A stretch of 64,000 nt of DNA, from NCBI RefSeq assembly GCF_030167925.1, contig NZ_JASKUT010000002.1, forward strand, positions 2,151,690 through 2,215,689. The letters run 5' to 3'. The DNA comes from Paenibacillus silviterrae (GTDB lineage Bacteria; Bacillota; Bacilli; Paenibacillales; NBRC-103111). Below, in pieces: positions 20,401 through 27,152 of this stretch. Both the position numbers and the translations under genes were made by a program. Numbering within the stretch: position 1 is the first letter of the stretch; every line of letters starts with the position of its first letter. Under the pieces are notes generated by a model. It ran no database searches. It worked only from the letters and a program-made list of their open reading frames with translations, and was not told where the DNA came from.

Positions 20401-22976
20401 AGCTTCACGGACCGGAGGAGACTACGTTCCCGGACGGCTCCAAGCTGATCAAGCAGCTGGATGCGGATCCGCGCTGGGGCATGGATGTGCCGGTAGTCAG
20501 GCAGTTCCAATACACCACGCCGAAGGGGCAGGTGTCGCACTATTCCGAAACGAGGAAAGCCGTGCTGGCGAACTCGCTTGATCCTTTCAGTCTGCAGTCG
20601 CTGACGATAGAGAACAAGACGGGGAACGACGTATATACCGTGCATTATGACCGGGCAACCCATAGCATCCTGGAGACGAGTCCGGAAGGCTTGCAGCGAC
20701 GCACGTACATGGATGCTTACGACCGTGTGACCAAGCAAGAGGAGGTCGGCCAGGCGATTGCGCCTGTATTATACGAGTATAATGAAAAAGGACTGCTCAA
20801 GCGCAAGTTGCAGGGGGATCAGTACCTCGACTATACGTATGATGCGTTCAATCGACTGGAGACCGTAACGGATGCCTATGGAGCTCAGAAGGTGTTCGGC
20901 TATGACGGGTTAAACCGGATTACGAGCGTCAAATCACCGGAAGGCAAGCTGATTCGTCAAGAATATGACGACAACAGCAATCTTACCGGGGTGATTACGG
21001 CGAATGGAGACAGGTACCGGCAAGACTTTGACCAAGACGATCTCTACGTCGGCTTCCGCCAGGAGGGTGCTGCGGCAGGGATTACGATTCAGCGCAGCCT
21101 GGACGGAGATATGCAGCAATCCACGCTCCGCAGCGGACGTGTGGTGCAGTACAAACAAGAGACCGACACAGGAAGAATTCATCAGGTGATCGATCCGGAT
21201 GTAAGCCGAACTTATTCTTATTTTGACGGAGATCCTACAGACCGGGTAAGGCTGATTGAAAGTGTGGCCTCTTCCACTTACGGAGCAACGGTAACGGGAG
21301 CTGCGTACGGATTACGCCAGGCGATCGAATTCACGTACGACGGAGATCAGGTGCAGTCCGCTGCATGGTCCGGGCAAGCGAACGGACGGTTTGGCTACCA
21401 GTATGACAGCCAGTTCCGTCTGACGAACATCTCGACCACGGTAACCGGAAGCGTCTATGGAGGTACATTCCAGGCAAACGCAGCTTTGAACTGGAACAAG
21501 GATAACCAGCTGATTCAGTATGGCAAGTTCTATTTTGACCGTACAGGTCCCGGTAAGCGTGTGGGTACGATTCGTGACGACCGCTTGCAGGTGGGCATGA
21601 CTTACGATGACATGGGCCGTGTGAAGCAGATGCTTTATACCTTGGCGGGCAAAGAGGTTTACCGTGTCAACCACGAGTATGATGTGAGAAGTTTGCTGAT
21701 TCGGAAAACGGTGACGACGACAGAGGGCTCTGACGTCTATGTCTATGAGTATGACAAGGATCACCAGCTTCGCAAAGTCACTCGCAGCGGTGTAAGCGGT
21801 GCGTATGTGGAAGCGTACGATTACGATGACAACAAGAACCGCCGCAGCCGTGAAGTCACGGGCACTGAACAGCAGATCAGCACCTATGGCAGCTACGATC
21901 TGCTGAGGCAGGTCGGACGGACGGAGTATCAGTTCGATATCGACGGCTATTTAACCCAAAGAGGCGGCGATACGTTCCGCTACGGCGTGAAGGGCGAGCT
22001 GCTGGAAGCGACCGTCCAGGGAGAAACGATCCGGTATGCATATGACGGCATAGGAAGACGTACCTCCAGGGAAGATGCGAGCGGTAAAACGCAGTATCTC
22101 TATGGCGATGTGAACGCGCCGCTCACGGTAACAGCCACTGTGAATGCCGCAGGCGTCGTCACTCTGTACCAGTATGACGAGCGCGGCTTGCTGCTTGGTA
22201 TGGAGCGTGAAGGCAGCAGCTACTACGTCGTTAGCGACCAGGTCGGCACTCCACTGCAGGTGCTGAATGCTGAGGGCAACGTGGTGAAGGCTATGCGTTA
22301 TGACAGCTTTGGCGTGCAACTGTCGGATTCGAACCCGGCGTTTGAGCTTGAAATCGGCTATGCCGGCGGCTTAAAGGATGAGAAGACGAAGCTGCTTCGC
22401 TTTGGCGCGCGGGATTACGATCCGGCCTCCGGCCGTTGGACGGCGATCGACCCGATCCTGTTCGAGGGGCGCCAAGCGAACCTGTATGCCTATGTCGGGA
22501 ATAATCCGGTCACCCTGCGCGATACCTGCGGACTGTTCTGTATCGGTGCCTCCTTCTACCAAGGTGTTGGCGGCGGAGCGAGATTCTGTATCGATAAAGA
22601 CGGCTTCGGCGCTTGTGCGGAAGCGGGCTTTGGCGTCGGAGCAGGCGTTGAGGTCAGCCCAACCGAGAGCATTCCAAATAGCGGGGTTACCCTAGAAGCT
22701 ACGGTGAAAATCAAAGGCGGTCCGGCGTCCGTTACACTGGGCGTGCAAGGATTTGCACCGTTCGGGACCGGCTGCCGCGAGGTGAAGCTCGTGGATAAAT
22801 TCAGCATCGGCTCCTATGAGGGGGACCTCACGGATCCGACGAAGTCGAAGGCGAAGACCAAGAAGATCACGGACAAGAAGTTCCAGTCTCCTGCGGATGC
22901 GATCCGCAACGGGAAGCCGGGCTTCGGGTTTGAAGCGGCATTGAAGGCAAAAGGATGTTATTCTAAGAAATGGTAA
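14448..22976 (+). CDS. Giant secreted RHS/YD-repeat protein with FN3 and NHL-like modules
   Basis: 2842 residues with a strong AAGGAG site. A signal peptide (about 1-40) is followed by three homologous Ig-like modules (about 42-380), each with a PxGxYTVxIG/FKPxWG pattern. Five fibronectin type III domains follow (about 383-858), then a carboxypeptidase-regulatory-like domain (about 908-990), a beta-propeller/NHL-like segment with repeated DG-x-IY (about 1500-1790) and many YD repeats (about 1825-2655). The RHS core ends with DPASGRWTAIDP and YAYVGNNPV near 2658-2690, where DTCGL replaces the usual DPxGL. The last ~148 residues are a unique glycine-rich, cysteine-containing domain. Family knowledge makes this a polymorphic-toxin or adhesin shell. 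No immunity gene follows, so toxicity is uncertain. Confidence 0.88.
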   Translation: MMKYGKMMKPHHRRWLHSLLVWVLVVTSVLPATTAGAAEPVTDYVTTVAVSESQVQPGQAVGLTASITAAVSRSVLVDLEVFGSNGARVFQKVENGLSLTAGETKSIPFEWNLEETLPEGKYTVSIGIFKPDWGVQYAWHAGAAVITVSKAAGPSVSTSVTVTPSAVRAGEPVEILAKASSSTTLETLVEIQLRSAEGAVVAHQEFPNRTLNTGMETLFPLAWNVPAAAPAGQYAVEMSVLSPDRTVTYVDRAKRAVINVLPATANGEPGGKAEYTSSATATPSQTAPGEKVDLKVEVSSTKKDTVLVDAEIYSPTGERVHQQFLDLQELRANQVHTYPMSWQVPAGATEGDYTVRIGLFKPGWGKLYHWNSQAAVIKVQESADVTPPAIPAGLSAAAGDSKVSLTWQSVGDSDLDVYKVYISQDGGSTWSSAKPTGKLTSYIAEGLTNGVAYTFAVTATDVSGNESAKSVPAQATPSAPASSLPAPAGIQVHYAGETSRVVSWSAVENPAVAGYKVYVSEDRGITWRDPIDNGLMQFYMVNGLVSGRGYTFAVTAYESNGSESAKSALYHVFIGKPQAPEGLTAQPLEGAVKLSWNAVTNNSEVTNYRVYVSMDGGATWGYGQQAGNETSYTMTGLTNGTAYAFAVTAMNNRGEESDRSTPVQATPQGTSPAIPQGLTASAGDALIKLQWTAVTDADLAGYKLYLSQDNGNSWSLGAETGRVTEYTLTGLTNNVEYAVAISAVDENGNESARSAFVKATPNNNDIVPPAAPTSLKATAKDSAVILHWKAGTEPDLSGYQVYLSEAAEGPWSLQASIQGMAYYAGGLTNGTTYHYAVKAVDQSGNASELSAPVAVSPKAPGIPADPAASAPQLSATGTTSFADATDFLYQGSRPVQFEVEPGALDEERMSVLRGKVQDRAGAPLSGVTIRVLNESKLGYTVSRADGAFDLVINGGATVTLQYEKLGYMPVQRKATVPWNDYLTVPDVVMTPYDSNVTEIQLSGAAGIQVAQGSPVTDADGSRQATLLFTPGTTAQMKLIDGTMKELSALHVRATEYTVGDNGLKAMPGELPANVGYTYAVELSVDEAVAAGATEVRFNQPVPVYVDNFLQFPTGTIVPLGYYDYKAGGWMPSQDGVVIKVLSVEGGTAAIDANGDELPDSETALAALGITAEEQAKLAALYPAGKSLWRVTVKHFTPWDANWPYGPPEDSENPPEQEDEWKDKFKMELCNKQNSVIGCQNQTLGESIPIEGSALTLNYQSKRTPGYMEKSHITVPVTKPTFKPSTFIRSVEVKLHLAGRTIEKSFPAFPNQTFEYDWDGKDVYGRDMIGDVRYSVDIRYVYQAQYYANGGGSGGSGSGAASSFGRVAGVKHVLMNRSLNQITLGETWSGSVLSPINPYQETGIAGWSLDNHHMLLTDELLKGDGTSERKRAAGGQEINFRGRADVPGSLVLENGRGTETGVIGPDGQYYFVKKTYDSPWGSSKTHTFYRVDQEGAVRELFSYEPNTYLEVPNYPGRLAVGTDGTIYAVIIKETIMYIARRSPGDSDWTIIAGGQPSSGIYDSIPDGTHGLQAKLHDPYRLTAGADGSLYFMDGNALHKLSADGYIMTYNHRGNRFEANPRDDGRATPENIGRVNDFQVGSDGSIYLLDIGGRNSNESRIRVIRPDGTMAKLIGKAFTDAPGEMKVTNIMTGVKPEEAVFHTDRIYVSPVGVVYFKELEQGVFYKINLDGFIEEVEPQVFLGMAKRVREEGYDQSGRVPMQLFGIGPNEELYVRITLGSVLPTGESFYHYRVKEGVNAILPDETGTVAYELDKKSGRHLTTRSGYTGQVLMNLEYDAAGRLTAMRDPFGNVTTIVRDSAGKPEEIIAPNGQRTQLTVENGQLVTVTHPGGKTHKMVYDEKGLLKQFTDTSDNVRDYGYTPRGMLIRAENPKDGLKQLEAIPLENGVRVQFTNPDGKVTQYETYPGDKSMTTATIEPTGEKTTVVRKLHGPEETTFPDGSKLIKQLDADPRWGMDVPVVRQFQYTTPKGQVSHYSETRKAVLANSLDPFSLQSLTIENKTGNDVYTVHYDRATHSILETSPEGLQRRTYMDAYDRVTKQEEVGQAIAPVLYEYNEKGLLKRKLQGDQYLDYTYDAFNRLETVTDAYGAQKVFGYDGLNRITSVKSPEGKLIRQEYDDNSNLTGVITANGDRYRQDFDQDDLYVGFRQEGAAAGITIQRSLDGDMQQSTLRSGRVVQYKQETDTGRIHQVIDPDVSRTYSYFDGDPTDRVRLIESVASSTYGATVTGAAYGLRQAIEFTYDGDQVQSAAWSGQANGRFGYQYDSQFRLTNISTTVTGSVYGGTFQANAALNWNKDNQLIQYGKFYFDRTGPGKRVGTIRDDRLQVGMTYDDMGRVKQMLYTLAGKEVYRVNHEYDVRSLLIRKTVTTTEGSDVYVYEYDKDHQLRKVTRSGVSGAYVEAYDYDDNKNRRSREVTGTEQQISTYGSYDLLRQVGRTEYQFDIDGYLTQRGGDTFRYGVKGELLEATVQGETIRYAYDGIGRRTSREDASGKTQYLYGDVNAPLTVTATVNAAGVVTLYQYDERGLLLGMEREGSSYYVVSDQVGTPLQVLNAEGNVVKAMRYDSFGVQLSDSNPAFELEIGYAGGLKDEKTKLLRFGARDYDPASGRWTAIDPILFEGRQANLYAYVGNNPVTLRDTCGLFCIGASFYQGVGGGARFCIDKDGFGACAEAGFGVGAGVEVSPTESIPNSGVTLEATVKIKGGPASVTLGVQGFAPFGTGCREVKLVDKFSIGSYEGDLTDPTKSKAKTKKITDKKFQSPADAIRNGKPGFGFEAALKAKGCYSKKW

Positions 22977-22984
22977 TGTTACGG

Positions 22985-23020
22985 AAGCTGTCCTCTTCGG
23001 AGGGCAGCTTTTGTTGTTTG
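22985..23020 (+). terminator. Terminator after RHS gene
   Basis: An 11-bp stem AAGCTGTCCTC/GAGGGCAGCTT (one G-U pair) with a TTCG tetraloop, then a T-rich stretch. Confidence 0.75.
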
Positions 23021-23082
23021 GGAAGCGAGATCTGTTTCCCGTTCTCGGTCTATTTTCCTACCAATATGTGTAAAGTTTCACA

Positions 23083-23111
23083 TTGTTATGAAAACAATCT
23101 TTGTATATGAT
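23083..23111 (+). promoter_or_regulatory. SigA-type promoter of LuxR regulator gene
   Basis: -35 TTGTTA (23083-23088), 17-base spacer, -10 TATGAT (23106-23111). A perfect inverted repeat ATTGTT-ATGAA-AACAAT (23082-23098) overlaps the -35, and a looser palindrome ATGTG...CACAT lies just upstream at 23066-23083. Both are operator candidates. Confidence 0.6.
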
Positions 23112-23147
23112 GAAAGGAGGAAACCATAGGTCAATTTGGAGGATATG

Positions 23148-25184
23148 ATGCCAATCGTGGATACGTTTGAGCAACTGGAGGGACAGTCGCTCGTGGGACG
23201 CCGCGGGGAGATAGCAGCGTTCGAGAGGCTTCTTCTTGAGCGCACCGGCATAGAGAAAATCATTTCCATACACGGCACCGGGGGAACAGGCAAAAGCACT
23301 CTGCTCGCCGAGCTCGGCCGCAGGGCAAGAGCGGCGGGCTGCATCACGCTATCGATCGGCGGTTTGGGGCTTCATTCCGAGCCGTCCGAAATCTACTCTT
23401 CGATTCTGCAGCTCCTCCAGGATCAATATTACATACAGCGGCTCACGGCGAAGCCAACCGAGGAACTGTGTACGGAGGCGCTGAATGAAATGGCCCGTCA
23501 TGACCGCGTCGTGCTCTTTATCGACCATTACGAGCGGCTGGAGGCTCTGGACGATTGGTTCCGGTGCTCGTGGCTGCCGGGTTTGCACGAGAATCTGCTT
23601 GTTGTCATAGCGGGAAGAAGGCCCCTTGCCGAGCCATGGATGCTCTCCGGCTGGCGGCACCTGATCGTGTCGATAAGGTTGACGGAGCTTACGGAAGGGG
23701 ACGTTCAGGAATATTTGCATCGCTGCGGATATACGGATCGGGAACGTTTTGAGTACATATGGAGACATAGCAAGGGCCACCCGTTGATGATGTCCTTGCT
23801 ATGTGCTTTACCATCTTCGGGTGTGGGGGGTCCTCAAGCCGGCTCCTGCAGCGATGCTTTTGCCTATGTTGTGCATCAATGGCTTCGAGAGGTGCCGGAC
23901 GAACAGCTTGTTCCCTTCATCGAAGCGGCCTGTGTGCTTAGCCGGTTCAATCAGGACAGTCTCTCCTTCGTTGCGGGCCGGGAGATTAGCGCCGCTAAGT
24001 TTCGACAGCTCGTGCGCTACTCTTTTGTTCGCAGGAGAGCCCCCGGCTGGGAGGTGCACGAGCTGATGCGGGTGGCGGTTGTGCGGGAGCTGAGGGATAG
24101 ATCACCCGAGCGCTTCGCGGGCTACATGAAGCAGGCTCTCCTTCATTATTATCATAAGGTACAGAGAAGCCCCAAAGGGTCGCTTGTATCTTGGGAAGCG
24201 GGGGAGCTAACTTATTACCTGGGCGATGGCATCATTCGCGCTTTGCTTCACAGTGTCAATCCTTGGACGCGACCCTTCGTGCCGGTAGGGGCGGAGGCTC
24301 TGGCCGAGCTTGAGGCGTATGTGGAGCGAAGATGGCGGGAGGCGCGACCGGCGAAGCTGCTGCTTCAGGACCCCTTTACGGAAGAAGCCTATCGCTTTGA
24401 GCTGACGGCAGAGCAAACGCTGGCCACGCTAAAGGGAATTGACTTCACAGTCCTACTATCCTTGGGAGATGATGTGATCCGGGTTGTAAGGGATGGGCAA
24501 GGGAGAATAGAGGCATTCGCCGCCGTCATCCCGATTCATGAAGGGACGCTCCCTTACCTGAGGACATCTCCAAGATATCAAGCCTATTTTGAGGCGTTGT
24601 CCAAGGAGGAATGGGAGCGCTTATCCGCACCAGCCGCTGCTCCGGCAGGCTATTGCATTGAAACGATCGACTTTCAGGATCTGGGAGGCGTGCGGGATTC
24701 TTTAGGCCACTTCTTTCTCAGCTTGATGTTCTCGGACTACCTTGTGATCAATTCGCCGCCGCCTCATCCGCTCTTTGAGCTGCCGCATCGGAGCATGGGG
24801 TTCGAGATAGCAGATGAGGGCGAGCACACCTTCTATGATGGGGTCACTCCAGCACCTGTGTTTGTGTTGGATCGCCGAGCCGGTTCTCTTGAAAGCTTCG
24901 TGCAGCGGATGCTGGAGAAGATCGGGCAGCAAGAAGTGCTTCTGATGCGGCCGGACTCAACGACAACGGTAACGGAAGCGCCCGTTCTGACGGAACGTGA
25001 GCAGGAGGTATTGTCATTACTCCTTGAGGGGCTAACCAACGGGCAAATGAGTGAAAGGCTGTTTCTCTCCGAGGTGACCGTGAAGAAGCACCTGCGCTCG
25101 CTGTTTCACAAGTTCAACGTGAAGAGCCGTACTCAGCTGTTAAGCCGAACCATGGGTGCTCGCGATTCCCATAGATTGTTGTAG
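23148..25184 (+). CDS. ATPase-LuxR (STAND-like) transcription regulator
   Basis: 678 residues from the ATG at 23148, five bases after GGAGG. An ATG at 23145 and a TTG at 23136 are alternative starts. The N-terminal NTPase has Walker A GTGGTGKST and a Walker B-like VVLFIDHYERL. A long helical region follows. The C-terminus is a LuxR/NarL HTH beginning LTEREQEVLSLL and ending in KSRTQLL. The plan resembles MalT/STAND regulators, in which ATP and a ligand control DNA binding. It follows the RHS gene with its own promoter. Control of the RHS gene is plausible but unproven. Confidence 0.85.
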   Translation: MPIVDTFEQLEGQSLVGRRGEIAAFERLLLERTGIEKIISIHGTGGTGKSTLLAELGRRARAAGCITLSIGGLGLHSEPSEIYSSILQLLQDQYYIQRLTAKPTEELCTEALNEMARHDRVVLFIDHYERLEALDDWFRCSWLPGLHENLLVVIAGRRPLAEPWMLSGWRHLIVSIRLTELTEGDVQEYLHRCGYTDRERFEYIWRHSKGHPLMMSLLCALPSSGVGGPQAGSCSDAFAYVVHQWLREVPDEQLVPFIEAACVLSRFNQDSLSFVAGREISAAKFRQLVRYSFVRRRAPGWEVHELMRVAVVRELRDRSPERFAGYMKQALLHYYHKVQRSPKGSLVSWEAGELTYYLGDGIIRALLHSVNPWTRPFVPVGAEALAELEAYVERRWREARPAKLLLQDPFTEEAYRFELTAEQTLATLKGIDFTVLLSLGDDVIRVVRDGQGRIEAFAAVIPIHEGTLPYLRTSPRYQAYFEALSKEEWERLSAPAAAPAGYCIETIDFQDLGGVRDSLGHFFLSLMFSDYLVINSPPPHPLFELPHRSMGFEIADEGEHTFYDGVTPAPVFVLDRRAGSLESFVQRMLEKIGQQEVLLMRPDSTTTVTEAPVLTEREQEVLSLLLEGLTNGQMSERLFLSEVTVKKHLRSLFHKFNVKSRTQLLSRTMGARDSHRLL

Positions 25185-25227
25185 CAGCAATGAATGGCGG
25201 TAAGATAAACAAAGCAGCATTACGGCC

Positions 25228-25256
25228 TTGATGTTATAATTTGAATGGTGTAGGAT
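25228..25256 (+). promoter_or_regulatory. Promoter of the antisense (antitoxin) RNA
   Basis: -35 TTGATG (25228-25233), exactly 17 bases, -10 TAGGAT (25251-25256). It faces the small toxin gene on the other strand. Confidence 0.5.
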
Positions 25257-25257
25257 A

Positions 25258-25380
25258 TAAATAAATAGAGGCCGTGCGGCAAACACGACCTCCAGTGCAA
25301 CAACCGCTAAGCGGTCGGCTGTACTGCATTGGTAACACGGTAGACCGCGACCTTTGCGATGGTGGGCGGTCTATTTCCTA
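25258..25380 (+). ncRNA. Candidate type I antitoxin RNA
   Basis: Predicted transcript of about 120 nucleotides running against the 3' end of the toxin mRNA. It contains the stems GAGGCCGTG/CACGACCTC (25268-25292) and ACCGCT-A-AGCGGT. It would end at the TAGACCGC/GCGGTCTA hairpin (25341-25373), followed by TTTCCTATT. There is no ORF on this strand. The arrangement of two convergent transcripts overlapping at their 3' ends matches TxpA/RatA and BsrG/SR4 systems. Transcript ends are inferred from promoter and hairpin positions. Confidence 0.6.
25266..25292 (-). terminator. Terminator of the small toxin mRNA
   Basis: Read on the minus strand: GAGGTCGTG, loop TTTGCCG, CACGGCCTC (one G-U pair), then TATTTATTTAT. 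Confidence 0.55.
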
Positions 25381-25442
25381 TTCAGGAAAGACAAAATCAC
25401 AATCAGCATTAACCCAAAGGCTAACATTTCTTGTGTTGTCAT
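25371..25442 (-). CDS. Small hydrophobic holin-like toxin of a type I TA system
   Basis: 23 residues starting MTTQEMLAFG, then a hydrophobic core LMLIVILSFL and ending NRK. A perfect AAAGGAGG lies nine bases before this ATG; two further in-frame ATGs sit between. One membrane helix and a charged tail match the short holin-like toxin peptides (TxpA/BsrG-like, often annotated putative holin-like toxin) of Bacillus and Paenibacillus. Its stop codon lies inside a stable hairpin shared with the opposing RNA. Translation would be held off by that RNA; overproduction should disturb the membrane. Confidence 0.68.
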   Translation of the reverse strand: MTTQEMLAFGLMLIVILSFLNRK

Positions 25443-25595
25443 AGGCATCATCCTCCTTTCACAGAGGACTAGCCGGCCGCCCTACAGCGTGCACGACCAT
25501 ATTAAAGAATAATTTACCATAGTATCTATATAACGACTTTTTCTATTCTTATTGCGAGCGTAAAGCTAAAGGTCGATACGGTCACTTCCTTGATC

Positions 25596-26327
25596 TTAGG
25601 TATAGGTTTCAAGAGCACTTTGACCTGAATACTCCTCATTCATTTGGGGAGCTACATGGAATCCTTTTACGAGCAGCCACACCGCCAGCGTCATTTCATA
25701 CAAGGCTACCGGTATTGCCAACACTGCTCCCCATGCTGAGAGCTGCAGGATGACTCCATACATTTCCAGCAAGGCTGCAATGAAAATGAGCGCCGCGCCG
25801 GTAAGTCCCATATAGGATATGAATCGGGGAACAAGCTTGGATTTGTAGAGTAAATAGCTGCACATCATCGTATTAATGCCCAACATGAAATTAGGCCCAA
25901 GCATAAAGGTCCAGTCATGTATAGCTGTTAAGAGGGTCCCTGCCGCTTGATAAGAGGAAGCGTCCGGGGCCGGCGCATTTACGAAATCCTGGCTTAAGGT
26001 CAATAAGGCTAACACGCTCAGAACACCCACCGTGATAAGTACGGCTTCAAGAAATCGGAAGCAAACATACCCCAAAGCGATGCTTTCATTGTGCCTTCTG
26101 AATAAGGGATACATCATAATTGAGGTGCCAATCGCCGAACAGACAAGAATTAATTCAAACAGCGCTCCGCTGATGACTTGGGTTTTATTTGCATAGCCGT
26201 TCGTAAGGTAATCGGGATGATTGAGAATAGGATCGTATAAAAGCAGTCCAATAATCGACGTAACCGCCGCCAATATGAATAATACCCCTACAATCTTTGC
26301 TGTCTTTTGATTCGCACTCATCTTCAT
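25596..26327 (-). CDS. DUF4386 family membrane protein
   Basis: 243 residues with about six hydrophobic membrane segments and short loops, matching the DUF4386 family of integral membrane proteins of unknown function. The start overlaps the stop of the XRE-type regulator by four bases (ATGA), so the two are translationally coupled. It is the last gene of a three-gene minus-strand operon. A regulatory link to the XRE protein is implied by context only. Confidence 0.82.
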   Translation of the reverse strand: MKMSANQKTAKIVGVLFILAAVTSIIGLLLYDPILNHPDYLTNGYANKTQVISGALFELILVCSAIGTSIMMYPLFRRHNESIALGYVCFRFLEAVLITVGVLSVLALLTLSQDFVNAPAPDASSYQAAGTLLTAIHDWTFMLGPNFMLGINTMMCSYLLYKSKLVPRFISYMGLTGAALIFIAALLEMYGVILQLSAWGAVLAIPVALYEMTLAVWLLVKGFHVAPQMNEEYSGQSALETYT

Positions 26328-26551
26328 TCCCCTTTCTCCACTTCCTCATAAAAGAATACCTCTTCCAATGGCAAATCAAAGGTGCGGGCAATGCGAAAAG
26401 CCAATTCCAGAGACGGGGAGTAATTACCCTTCTCCAGAGCTACGATGGTTTGTCTTGTTACGCCTACTTTGTCAGCTAATTGCTGCTGGGTCATTTCATC
26501 ATGGTTGAAGCGTAATCTTCGAATATGGTTGCCGACAAGAGGTTTGCCCAT
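26324..26551 (-). CDS. XRE-family HTH regulator
   Basis: 75 residues, almost entirely one helix-turn-helix domain: QQQLADKVGVTRQTIVALEKGNYSPSLELAFRIA, followed by an acidic tail. This is the short YozG-type regulator commonly paired with a membrane protein. It lies one base after the upstream DUF gene and overlaps the downstream one. The promoter region of the operon carries two copies of a palindromic motif that are good candidates for its binding sites. Confidence 0.9.
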   Translation of the reverse strand: MGKPLVGNHIRRLRFNHDEMTQQQLADKVGVTRQTIVALEKGNYSPSLELAFRIARTFDLPLEEVFFYEEVEKGE

Positions 26552-26552
26552 C

Positions 26553-26999
26553 TTATACTCCTTTCCGGTAGTGATAAAGTTTGGTGACGGAGCCGGTAAC
26601 CTCGGACATGAATCCGGAGACGATCAGAATCATGAACATCGCTTGGGATGGCTGATCCACTACCAGCGACCCCATGGCAGCTAGAAAGCCTAGGACAAAC
26701 ACGTAGAAGGAATTGCGAGTCGCCTTCAGGTCAATAAGCTTATCCAGTTCATCCGCAAAGCCGGGCTCCTTCTCACCTGTTGTGATTCGAAAGATGATGT
26801 TGAACAGGATACTGATCAGGATATGGGCGACAATGGAAACCAAAACCAAGGTAAGCACGAAGGACCCCCAATAGCGAAAGGTTGCCGCTGACTCCAGCCC
26901 TCCTGCGGGGTGCTGCGGATACATGTACAAGCAATAAGTCCCAAAGATGAGTATGACGCTGATCAATGAAACGATGCTTTTCTTCTCTTGAAAAGTCAT
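26553..26999 (-). CDS. Four-helix membrane protein, operon partner of XRE regulator
   Basis: 148 residues with four predicted membrane helices (about 10-27, 45-70, 95-112 and 118-135) and a hydrophilic loop between helices 2 and 3 (GEKEPGFADELDKLI). It resembles DUF2178-like small membrane proteins often encoded with YozG-type regulators; I am unsure of the family. GGAGAG precedes the ATG. First gene of the operon, directly behind a TTGACA promoter. Function is unknown. Confidence 0.7.
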   Translation of the reverse strand: MTFQEKKSIVSLISVILIFGTYCLYMYPQHPAGGLESAATFRYWGSFVLTLVLVSIVAHILISILFNIIFRITTGEKEPGFADELDKLIDLKATRNSFYVFVLGFLAAMGSLVVDQPSQAMFMILIVSGFMSEVTGSVTKLYHYRKGV

Positions 27000-27024
27000 G
27001 GATACACTCTCCTGTATATTTCTT

Positions 27025-27082
27025 TTTACATAATGTAAAGTATTATATACATAAAGTATCCAAATTTTATCATAATGTCAAG
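27025..27082 (-). promoter_or_regulatory. Promoter and duplicated operator of the XRE operon
   Basis: On the minus strand, -35 TTGACA (27081-27076), 17-base spacer, -10 TACTTT (27058-27053). A perfect 15-bp palindrome TTTACAT-A-ATGTAAA lies at 27025-27039. A second copy of its CATAATGT core, in imperfect palindromic context, overlaps the -35 at 27071-27078. The cores are 42 bases apart, four helical turns. A direct repeat TAAAGTAT (27036-27043 and 27052-27059) overlaps the -10. Confidence 0.6.
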
Positions 27083-27152
27083 TTTAATTTACATTCATCG
27101 ATGCAATCAGACTGTTTACCTATACATGACCAACTAGTGATGCACTAGGGGT

